Positions 31,859 through 41,994 of a DNA stretch of 64,000 nucleotides are shown piece by piece (positions within the stretch are counted from its first letter, which is position 1; every line of letters begins with the position of its first letter). The position numbers and the translations under genes are program-made. The DNA is from Desarmillaria ectypa (Eukaryota > Basidiomycota > Agaricomycetes > Agaricales > Physalacriaceae), in assembly GCA_030407005.1 (NCBI GenBank), contig JAUDYN010000002.1:868001-932000 (forward strand), in the 5' to 3' direction. A model generated the notes under the pieces. It was given only the letters and a program-made list of their open reading frames with translations. It had not been told where the DNA came from and did not search any database.

Positions 31859-34430
31859 ATGGCGACAGCTGGCCCTACCGGACTCGGCCTAGAGATTGTC
31901 TCTATCATCAACAAGCTACAGGATGTCTTCAGCGCAGTCGGCTCGTCAGCATCCCAGATAGACCTTCCTCAGATATGCGTACTCGGAAGTCAGAGTAGCG
32001 GCAAGAGTAGTGTCCTCGAGGTGCGTCGTCATTAAAACTTGCTCTATATCATGAATTCTCACTACTCTTCTCGCTCTAATAGAATATTGTTGGCCGAGAT
32101 TTCCTCCCTCGTGGAACGGGTATTGTGACGCGGCGACCGCTAGTGCGTACCACCATTTATCCCTAGGGCATGAGCTGACCTTCGGCATTCAGGTCCTACA
32201 ACTTATTCATAGAACTGCTGGATCCGAGCCTAATGGAACTCGTGCGTAGATCATCTCTCTTTTCGTACGTTTCCCAACACATCGCAAACAGCCAAAGTCA
32301 ATGGCACCGACAAGCACGTCAACGCCAATGAATGGGGCGAATTTCTGCATCTACCCGGCGAAAAGTTCTTCGACTTTCACAAGATTCGTGATGAGATTGT
32401 GCGGGATACCGAAGCCAAAACAGGACGCAATGCAGGCATATCCCCTCTTCCCATCAATCTCCGTATATTCTCTCCTAACGTCCTGACCCTCACTCTGGTC
32501 GACTTGCCCGGTATAACGAAAGTCCCAGTCGGCGACCAACCCAAAGATATTGAGAGGCAGATAAGGGACATGCTGATGAAGTATATCTCAAAGCCCGCAT
32601 GTATCATTTTGGCAGTGTCTCCAGCCAATGTGGATCTGGCTAACTCAGAGGGCCTGAAAATGGCGAGAGAGGTGGACCCTGAGGGTACTAGGACGATTGG
32701 TGTTCTGACCAAAGTTGATTTGATGTGCGTGCACTGCTCTCTGTTTGTCTACGTGCGTTGACAAAGAACCTGCAGGGATAAGGGCACAGATGTCGTGGAC
32801 ATTCTTGCAGGGCGCATAATTCCGTTACGATTGGGATACGTGCCTGTGGTGAACCGAGGCCAGCGAGACATCGACGCGTCAAAAACCATTCAGTCGGCTC
32901 TCGATGCCGAGCGTGAATTCTTCGAGTTGCATCCTTCATACAAAGGAAAGGCGCAGTATTGTGGTACCCCTTTCCTGGCTAGAAAGCTTAACATGATCCT
33001 CATGCACCACATTCGCGCCACCCTGCCCGACATCAAAGCCCGAATTGGCCAACAACAACAGAAGTATAATGCGGAGTTACAGTCACTTGGTGGAACAGAA
33101 GCTGAGGCCAGCTCAGGTAACGTCGTCTTGTCCGTTATCACTGAGTTTACCTCAGAATTCCGGACGGTTATTGATGGTGGTGGTAATGACTTGTCGTTGA
33201 ATGAGCTATCCGGAGGTGCTCGTATCAGCTTCGTGTTCCATGAGCTATTCAACAATGGAATCAGGGGCATCGATCCATTTGACCAAGTCAAAGATGGGGA
33301 CATTCGAACAATCTTGTACAATTCTTCGGTGGGCGTTAATTTGTTTTCACTGTGCGTCATGCAGCTGATGATCTATAGGGTTCAACGCCGGCGTTGTTTG
33401 TGGGTACTGCTGCGTTTGAGGTTATTGTCAAGCAGCAGATCAAGCGGTTGGAGGAGCCCAGTCTGAAGTGTTGTACATTGGTGTACGACGAACTCATTCG
33501 TATTCTCGGCCAGTTGTTAGGCAGGATTGTAAGTTACCGCGAAATTTTATCTAATACTCCGTTCTCAAAGACCTATAGCAATCCTTTAGGCGGTATCCAG
33601 CACTCCGGGAGCGCTTCAATTCTGTTGTTGTAAACTTCTTCAAGTCATCAATGAACCCAACCTCGAAACTCGTGTCTGACCTTGTTGCGTACGTGAAAGT
33701 TCATGCTTCCATAACGTGCGCCGCTGATTTGTCATTGTAGTATGCAAGCTTGCTACGTTAACACGACACATCCCGATTTCATCAACGGGCATAAAGCAAT
33801 GTCAATCGTCAATGATCGTCTCAATGCTAACAAGCCTCCTCCTCAACAAACGGACCCAAAGACTGGCAAGCTTGCTTCCGGTGTCATTAACAACAACCGC
33901 GATTTGGATGTGGACCCCAAACGGGAAGAACCCAGTTTCTTTGGCTCCTTTTTCGCTTCTCGGACTGCCTCAACGAAAAAGAAAGGCACATCCACTCCTG
34001 TTATGGAGGCGCCTCCAGCGGTTATCAAGCCTCAAGCGGCGCTGAATGAGCGTGAGACAATGGAGACAGAGGTTATCAGTCAGTGTCGTGTATTCGCTTC
34101 GTGAATATGCTGCTCATTTTTTTACGTAGAACTTTTGATCAACTCTTATTTCAACATTGTCAAGCGGGAGATGATAGACATGGTACCAAAGGCTATTACA
34201 CTGACCCTGGTCAACCATTCGAAAGAGAACTTGCAGAGGGAGCTACTCCAGGAGCTGTACAAACCTGAAGTACTCGACGACCTCCTAAAAGAGAGCGAAT
34301 ACGTTGTTAATAGGAGGAGAGAGGTGATCGGTATGGTACAGGCTCTGAATAAGGCGGAGGAGTAAGTTTTCTTCTCGTTTCTGAAAGACAACCTTGCTGA
34401 AGCGTCCTCAGAATTGTCGCTGGTGTTTGA
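31859..34430 (+). CDS. VPS1: Vps1-type dynamin-related GTPase
   Basis: A large GTPase of vacuolar protein sorting and peroxisome/endosome fission. Seen: the G1 P-loop GSQSSGKSS, the dynamin signature [13 protein letters not shown] (with G2 Thr), G3 DLPG in [20 protein letters not shown]4 TKVD in [17 protein letters not shown], the middle domain ([20 protein letters not shown]), an insert region with a basic [17 protein letters not shown], and the C-terminal GED ([40 protein letters not shown]). There is no PH domain or transmembrane segment, matching Vps1/Dnm1 rather than classical dynamin or mitofusin. The N-terminus is closer to Vps1. About eight short introns; the last exon codes IVAGV. 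Intact. Confidence 0.93.
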
Positions 34431-34725
34431 TAGATAACGTCAGCTTGGATTAAGATCACCTTCCTTGATGTTTTTTTTTAGTTCTTAGTTTCGAACGGTT
34501 CGAGTATTTTAGTATAATACCCTCTATACATGCACGTTATTGGATGGAATTGCTCCCTGCTGTGCTTTTAGCATTCCAGCTGTAGACGCTAGATTACAGT
34601 TGAGGGTGAAGTGACCACAAGGCTTGACCCTCAGGCATTCAGGCATCGCTTTTGACTTCAAGGAGTTTCTGTATAAAATCTCCCTTTTTTTCTTGTTTAC
34701 GTTGCTTCCTATACAGAATGGTTCT

Positions 34726-35976
34726 TTACGTAAATCCACTCACATCAACCTCCTGATTCGCCCAGTCTAGGACCCGAAAGTTACAGTCTTCCGATGCAGT
34801 ATACAAAATTCTTGCCTTTGGGAGACACCTCAAGCACAACCAACGCCTCATGGTATCGCAATCGTAGTTGGGTTGTCCTCCGTATCCAGACTTGGGAACG
34901 ACACTGTAACGCAAATGTTCCAAGCCGCTAGAAATCTCGATGCGGCATAGAGCTTCATCAAAGGCCGCCCACTCTGCCCTGTCGTGGGGATGCGGTGCAT
35001 TCGCAGAAGTCGGTGGGCCAAGCTCTACTTTGATCGTGATCGTGCATAGCTTCGTCCATCCTGGGATATTCTTGAGCGTCTCCGTCCACCATACAAGCGT
35101 CTGATAGCTGAAGTCGTAGTAGTTGTTTAACACGCAAAGGGTGATCGTAAGTTCTTTGATGTGGACCAAGTTAACCATGGGCGGCATCGGCATAGCTGAA
35201 GAGAGATGCAGTCAAAATCAGAAATCGGCGAGAAAGAAGATCGACTCACCTACGTTGAAGTCGTCCATTTCAAGTGCAAAAGGGAAGTGCACCAGCTCCA
35301 AAAGTGTCGATATCCTTCGAGAGAGGCTACTGTCGCCGGTAGCGATACCTCTTGGGCGCCGAAGTACAAGCCGATCCAAGGAACCTGGGGCCAAAGGAGA
35401 GCGGTTGCTCACGAAAAGGTCCAGCAAGGCCCAACAGGTATCGTTACCCATAGTTAAGGCAAGTGCCCCGATCGTAGGCACCCTGTCACGTCTAGCAAGA
35501 GCATCGGGAGCCTGATTACCATAATCCTGCATCAAGTTATTATGGAGCTCCAGAGTGCGCAGACTGGGCAACGAGTTCAGGAGGGAGCACAAATGACTTT
35601 CACTGAAAACACTGCCATAGATAACCAGATGTTTGATGTGGCGAAACCCGGAAAGATCCAATGACGATTCGGAGCGTTGGAAGCTATACCAATTCGTTTG
35701 GCCTATCATGATTTTGGTTATGAGAACATGATTGTCCTTGAGTCTATTCAGGACATGGGGGAAGTATGGGTCTCGCTCGAGGTTGATAGGTTGGTCGATA
35801 TGGAGCGTCACGACGTTGTCGGACGCAAAGAACTGTGGGGGTACGTGTCCGTCCCTTGGAATTCCTAAAGCGCCTAGTAAGGAACGAGATGATTGCAGGT
35901 GGTGAAAAAGGGCATGGCAGGAATAAGTCTGATTGGTGCCCAAGTGGAGGTAATCCCTCAACGTGGGTTGTGCCAT
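34726..35976 (-). CDS. LRR-like orphan protein typical of mushroom fungi
   Basis: Two exons (35976-35250, 35195-34726) give 398 residues. Leucine-rich segments recur: LSGFRHIKHLVIYGSVF, LCSLLNSLPSLRTLELHNNL, LVHIKELTITLCVLNNYYDF. This resembles the large expanded F-box/LRR-like families of Agaricomycetes, but I do not see a clear F-box at the N-terminus (MAQPTLRDYLHLGTNQTY). It may be a substrate-recognition remnant or an orphan. No signal peptide. A GA microsatellite lies about 35 bp upstream of the start. The gene is tail to tail with VPS1. Function unknown. Confidence 0.75.
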
Positions 35977-36007
35977 GTTGATCTGAACTTGATATTAGTC
36001 TAGAACC

Positions 36008-36010
<3 letters not shown>

Positions 36011-36039
<29 letters not shown>
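36011..36039. repeat. (GA)n microsatellite
   Basis: About 14 consecutive GA units just upstream of the LRR-like gene start. Likely a variable promoter-proximal tract. Confidence 0.9.
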
Positions 36040-36040
<1 letters not shown>

Positions 36041-37740
36041 CAGGGTGCACACCGTGTTCTAGCAACTCGGAGATGGGGCGATTAAACTAACAGCAGTTGA
36101 TATCACACGCGTATATATATCCTCCACTGTTCGAACTCGGAGATTTCCAGAGATAGATATTAGATACCTTGATACTTGCTTGAAAGACCAAGAATAGGTC
36201 ATTGTAAGTAGGCTTCTGAAGCCCATGACCATGTGGTGCCTGCCAGACCACACATACGGCCGGCCTATTGTAGCACAAAGACTCCCGCCGCAAACAGTAA
36301 ACGAGAGAATCGTTACTTTAAGTTGACGTGAAAGGCCTTGTTTGTTCACGTTGCTACACTTGATGAGCCGAATAGTCAACCAAGAAATGTCCACAGCGCA
36401 CGGTTGTTGCGTAAACCTCGATAAAAGCACAAGGAGCGGGTGCCTAGGGCGCTAACCGTGACCCGGGGCCAAGGAGAGAAGAGTTGCCATTTGTTCCTGT
36501 TCCGACAACTTTGCTTAGGCTGTGAAAGAAAAACGTCTCGACCTCAGAAGCCAACGCTTTCAAGTCAAAGAGATGAGCAAGAAAGGCACAAGGCCAACAG
36601 GGGACCCAAGCGAAAAGGTACCCGAAACCGTGCTTGATGGAATGACGACAAGTCAACAAGTTGGGTTTTTGAGCCGTAGAACGAAGAGCTTCGTGTTACA
36701 CGGCGATAAGGATGTTTGCTACAGGCGCATAAAGTAGATACATATGCGAAGTCAACAATCAACATTTACAAGCCGCAGGACTGTAGTTTTGATGTTCCAT
36801 TCTGAGATATCTGTAGGGAAAAGGCAAGAAAATGGCAACTGGTGTTCCGATGGCTAGTACAATTACCGCGGATCGCCCAGTCGAGACTAGTTTGCTTTCC
36901 ATAGAGCACGAGTCAACAGCTTTTGCAGCGTAGATGCAATAGGAGAGGGCAGTAAAATCATTACCGAGATGGCGGTAAGAAAACAAAGTTGTTTACGCCC
37001 ACATGGCAGAGTGTCTTGATTCATATCGTTGGAACAAGAATTCCCATCAGCAGCGTCTACAAAACAATTGTAATACTTGGCCGCTTACTTGGTCCAAAAA
37101 ACCAGTGGATAGTGACAATAAAGGTATAATGGCAAGTTCCGTCAGTGCCAGCCTTTTGCCGACAGTTACTACGCGGCTTTGTCCATCTTCCCAGATAGAT
37201 ACGTAGTTCCGGGAAAGGAGTAAGGGAAACAGTAATACATAGTCTACCTAGGGCAAGATGTCGACGCTCGTGAGTCGTGAGCTCTCTGAGGATGAAGAGA
37301 GGTTTTTTGGGCAGTTTAGAGATTTCACAAGTCATTAACGCTGGAATGGGCGAGGTTCCTTTCGTTGGCGGGAGCCGGAGGAATTTCCCTTCCCTCGGCA
37401 TTGAACATTCTCGCTAACTGGGCCTGTCGAAGAGTACCGTTAGTGCTGACGACAAACGGTCGAATCGCATTGTGTCCGGGCCATGGCGTGAAGTTGAACT
37501 TTACAATTACCCTCTCGCGCGTGCACATATAATTCTGGAGTAACCTACACCCATATTGATCCAGCATGATGGCACATAACTATAGAAGCCTATGTACTGG
37601 ACATAGAGTATGCAAGGGGCCATTTTGTCGCAATAGGATAATGAATACTGGGCGGGTTGGAATCATTATTGAAGATTTACTTGCAGTTTCAAATCTTGCA
37701 ACACTGGAGACTTGTCGCTCCAACACACACCATCATTTTA
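36040..37740. other. 1.7-kb stretch without a supported gene
   Basis: A minus-strand frame at 37567-37325 looks coding at its end (FTPWPGHNAIRPFVVSTNGT, LRQAQLARMFNAEG) but has no ATG or splice partner I could establish. It may be a remnant. Another at 36986-36759 (-) includes a single hydrophobic stretch (GRSAVIVLAIGTPVAIFLPF). The rest shows nothing. Confidence 0.4.
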
Positions 37741-37856
37741 TGCCGGACCCATCTTTTTGATGGTCAGGTAGTCCAGACGGCTATTGACGACAAACATTTA
37801 GCCGCTGTAATAAGAATTTCTGCGTGAATACGACGTGATTGCTCCTCAGTCACAAG

Positions 37857-38624
37857 CTACAGCCCTTGTTCCATAGCAACTAGTGTCAATGCGCCGAGAA
37901 GGCTAAAGTTACCCTTCCAGAAAGCCGCTATGTCCTCCACCAGCACCGAAAGTTGGCTCCTGTGCATATCGCTGGTTCCAGAAGGTGCGCTACAGATCGC
38001 ACAGGTACACGTGAAATGGTACGCATCCTGAAGGGCTTGTTAGCGTATCTGTTTCGGATTGTGAAGCGGGACGTAGTTAACGGTGATTTCTTCGCCTTTC
38101 GGGGTCCTACGCATGGCGCGGAATTCCTCAGTAAAGGCGGAGACCGAGAAGAAGATGTCGATATTCGGGCAGCAACCGTGGTTGGCGCAAGAGAGGGTCG
38201 GAAAACAGCCAGTGTGGGTGTCGAAATGGTAAGTACAAAGTCCATTTTCCAGATGGAAAGAAAAGAGGTCGATGCTCAAGATTCCTCCGAGGTTGTCCTA
38301 GTATGATTCATGACGGGAATTTTTCAATCCGTATAGGCACCGGCGAGAGTCGGAAGATAGACCTTCGACGGCTTGCATCTCGAAAGACTTGCCCTCACCA
38401 GAATGCTGCGCAACGTTTTCCAACGAAAGACGGTGTGTAAAGACAGGCCGCTCGCTTATAATAAGCTCGCCCTTGTCTATATCTCTGGCGGAAAATATTC
38501 CGAGGCCCTTATTTTCAGCATCCCTGACCTCGAACAGGGGCAAGAATACTCGGGGGAGGGTTCGAAACAGGGATTGCTGTCCGGCCAGGGGTGTAATGCT
38601 GCCAGGCTCGTTGGCGATGACCAT
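37857..38624 (-). pseudogene. SET-domain (SMYD-like) gene interrupted by in-frame stops
   Basis: SET-domain lysine methyltransferases with a MYND-less SMYD-like layout are common in fungi. From the ATG at 38624: FEVRDAENKGLGIFSARDID (SET-N, with the GxG AdoMet turn), KGELIISERPVFTHRLS, LSSDSRRCLYGLKNS; then ILSIDLFSFHLENG, LSCANHGCCPNIDIFF (the SCANHxCxPN SET-C motif), MRRTPKGEEITVNYVPLHNP (EEITVNY), and a post-SET part DAYHFTCTCAICSAPSG. Two stops lie in this continuous frame: TAG at 38298-38300 and TAA at 38040-38042, the latter where related proteins would have a codon between QIR and QALQDAY. A spliced variant could bypass the first stop, but I found no intron for the second. More minus-strand coding-like sequence continues to about 37765. 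Confidence 0.65.
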
Positions 38625-39400
38625 CGGGATTCCCAGGTAAAGGATAGAGGAAAACTCTTTTGTAGATGGTTTGGTATAAAAGAGAATCGACGCATATCTA
38701 AGATATCAAAAACTCTTTTCACACCGCAGGATAGAGCACAGGATCCTAAGAAAGAGGATTTGATGAGCGTAGCCTTGTAGAAAGCCTGTAGCTACGATGA
38801 CCTACACATTATCATAATTATAAAAATGAAAATGAGAGATTTGGATAGTACGTACAGCTAGTAGCGAAAAACCACTCTTTTCGAGCTTTCCTTTGATTGC
38901 GGAATGAAAGATATGGTAAGGCGTCTGCTTGACGTTTTCGTCCACCCAGAACAAAGGGAGTTTGAAGCTGGAGTCAATTCCGGCTCAAAATACGAATCAG
39001 GGTAAAGCGCCAGTCCCTTTGAAACTCGATGATAGGCAATCGAAGTGTGACCAAAGGTAACACTTGATCGTCAAATTGTGGCCCGAGTCTAGTAAAGTAC
39101 GGCTTGCTTAGATTTATTCTTTTTCCCTTTTCCTTGGCATGTAGCAATACAAACATAGACGCACAGAAGGAGCTAGAGTTCAGAATCTGAGTGTTATAAG
39201 CTTATAATACGGAAGATAAATGAGAAAACTGAAAGGGAAGGAAGCAAGCGAAGCTGACTAACTTGGAGGACTCCGCTCATGAAAGAGCAGGCTCCAATAC
39301 AGTCTTATGGTCACAAAGTGACAAACTGAAAAAATTCCCTGGGACTGAAGCTCATTGAGGAGAAACGGTATCGTATTTAGAATAAAACGTTCGTTAAGGT
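38625..39400. other. Divergent spacer upstream of the SET gene and the membrane protein
   Basis: No family-like frame. AT-rich in its second half. It must hold the promoter of the plus-strand membrane protein; the exact start of that gene is uncertain and may lie here. Confidence 0.45.
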
Positions 39401-39401
39401 C

Positions 39402-40567
39402 GTGGATGGCCCTGAAATTCAATTACATAACGGACCGGGGTTCTGCCTGTCACGGCTCGCCTTCAAGTCGGGATCTACCTTTACCGTGTCATTAATGGAC
39501 CCAATAATTGCTGTATTCGACTACAGTCTGAAGCCTGTGGCTCCCTTCACATGGTTTGGGTTATCCATCACTACCCTGGATGTCGTAGCAGCATTCCGTC
39601 TCTGCCTAATCCTCCGGCAGATAAAGGAAGTGCTTCATCGAGAACACGTATCAAAAGCAGGACATTCTCTAGTCGAAAACAGGTCGTTCGCTCGTAGCGC
39701 TCTGACAACGCTGACTGTCGTTTTCGGAGGTCTGTACTTGGCTGCTCGTCTTTTCATGTCATGAATCCTTACTTTCGTCCAGGAGAAGCCATGTCATGTA
39801 CGTTTACTATTCTGCCCAGCCAAAGACATTTACCCTGAATTTCTGCAGCACCATTGATTGGAGTTCCCTGTTCCTTCATGGTCTCTGGTACCATGGTCGT
39901 CTTTTACACGCTCGTGCAAGCTATTGTCGACGCGCTCCCCGTTGTTCCCGCACCCATCTTCGAAATGGAACTCCCTCTTTCCATTGTTGATGGATTTACG
40001 CGTGCTTTCCTACTCTGCAACCTCATACCACCAGTCGTCACTACTAACGCGTCGTTCAATATTTCAAACTCCTCTTGGACACTGCTCGTCACTTCCTTTG
40101 TATGTGGTCAAGGCTAACATGGTGTCATATTACTGACCGTATAATCACCGAAGATTACAGCAAATGGCGGGTTTTTCTTGACTAACCTTTTCTCGTTCAT
40201 GAACCCCACGCCTATGATGCTACAGACCCCACCGGAGCTCCTGCCGTATGGCTGGACTACTGCGGACTTGTGGTGCGCACCGGCAATAACGGGTCTTTAT
40301 GCCCTGCTCACTCATGCCCAGCCCTTTTGGGCTAAGGCGCATACCCTCATTGTCGATCTTTTGAACGGCGGCGCCATGTCCGAAAAAGCCGTACAGCCCG
40401 TCGATAACGACACAACCAGAGCTGTATGTGCAGTCCTACTGGCTGGGTTGTTCGCTGGACGGACCGTTAAAAACTTTAGACATCAGTGGCAACCCAAATG
40501 TACGTATTCGTGCATGCACCGTAGTCCCTGTTCTGACCGCTCTGCAGTGAAAGTCAAAACACAGTGA
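39402..40567 (+). CDS. Conserved multi-pass membrane protein (basidiomycete)
   Basis: At least four exons, including a 15-nt one at 39783-39797, encode about 320 residues that I recall as conserved in basidiomycetes but without assigned role. Hydrophobic segments: DPIIAVFDYSLKPVAPFTWF, LTTLTVVFGGEAMS, FMVSGTMVVFYTLVQAIVDA, FTRAFLLCNLIPPVV, then the invariant-looking NGGFFLTNLFSFMNPTPMML, LPYGWTTADLWCAPAITGLY and TTRAVCAVLLAGLFAGRTVK, with a basic tail ending LKVKTQ. The pattern suggests six or so membrane passes. The true start is unclear: the conserved frame opens at a GTG, and the nearest ATG (39406) is in another frame, so a 5' intron or error is possible. Confidence 0.72.
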
Positions 40568-41994
40568 TCGTCCCTTCTTTCGGTTCGATCCTCGATGTGA
40601 AAATACTGTGGGGAGAGCATGAGAACCGAGATTAGTAGATATTGTACTTGCGGCGACTAATCGAGTGTAGATATACGATAGAAAAATATCGGATCAGCAT
40701 CGCTAAATCTGGGGAAGGCGTAAGCAGTTACAACCTGCACGCCATTAATCACTGCTGTGGATGGTGCGTAATTAGGATGAAAAGACCTGCGCAAAAGACA
40801 TGCCTGTTTTTAGACAAGTTTTTGAGACTAAAAGACCGGCTTGTAAACACCCAGCTAAATGCGGCATATATTTTAGGGTATTTTCTGGATATAAATACAG
40901 ACGGAAATACCACCGATGTTACGTGAGGTATTTCTGTTGGGGATACATGTCGGCAGGCAGAGAACGTGATGGTAGTGGCTCGAACGAACGTATATTCTGG
41001 GGCTAATAAGTGGATAGTCGCGCTACGAAGCCCCAATAGTTGGATAAAAATTGATCGGTAAAAATAAAAATAATATAAAATAAAAACGGCTCAGCCGTGC
41101 CGTTGGTGAAACCCAATCCTCAACACTTCTGCACGTTGTCCTAGTATATGGTTTGGACAAAGTTCTCTGTCAAAATGCACCAGTCAAGCTTACGGTTTCT
41201 GGAGTACAAGCCTGCTTTCTTATCTCGTTAAAACAATTTGTATGACAGTTGTCAGTTGCCTCATCCTGTTATGTAAATGTTAGGGCAACCCTCCGCTGCA
41301 CAGAACCTGCCTCAGCACGTCCTTCTCCTCTGACTTTTGCACCTCTTTCAAGTTCAACTGGGCCTATGTTCCTTGTCAACCTCACCATTCCGTCTATAGG
41401 GCTGTGTTGTACAGGCGAGACCGCTCCCAGGGAAAAATATTAGCCACGGTGAGTATGGTAGAGGCGATGACAAGAAAGGAAGACAACAAACGTGATAATG
41501 AGTGCAAAAATGGGGATTCCCAACCAAGCGAAAGAAAAGAGTATAGCTATTACGAAACCACCGGAGCAAGGCATTTGAGGGAGGGGGAAGTATTCTCGCA
41601 TGTCACGTCGCTGATAATGCTTGCAACGAAGGAACCCAAACCACAGCTAGAGAAGGCGTCCTGCTTCTTAGCAATTGAAAGACCAAAATCACTGGGAGAA
41701 GTAGAAAAGTCGCATAGTATTTGCCTAAGCCAGAGGACTTTTACATCAAGTGACACGGTGTCGGGAGCCGAGAAGCTCATAGATTTCTTTGACGAACGGG
41801 GATTGATACTTCCCAGTCGAGTGGGTAGTCGGCGTCGGCGACGCACTCGACAGTAGGGGGGAAAAAGAAGACGCTTGCCTTCTCGAAGTACTTTACTACT
41901 CAACTTCATGACCACGCAGAGATCCCCAGCCGGAGAAAATAAAATAAAATATTACACCCCATTCCTAGCAATCGTCCGTACCATGAAAGTCTAC
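40568..41994. other. 1.4-kb convergent spacer
   Basis: 3' flanks of the membrane protein (+) and the M13 peptidase (-). It contains an A-rich low-complexity part near 41045-41090. Open frames at 41404-41915 on both strands show no family or codon pattern. Nothing else seen. Confidence 0.5.
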
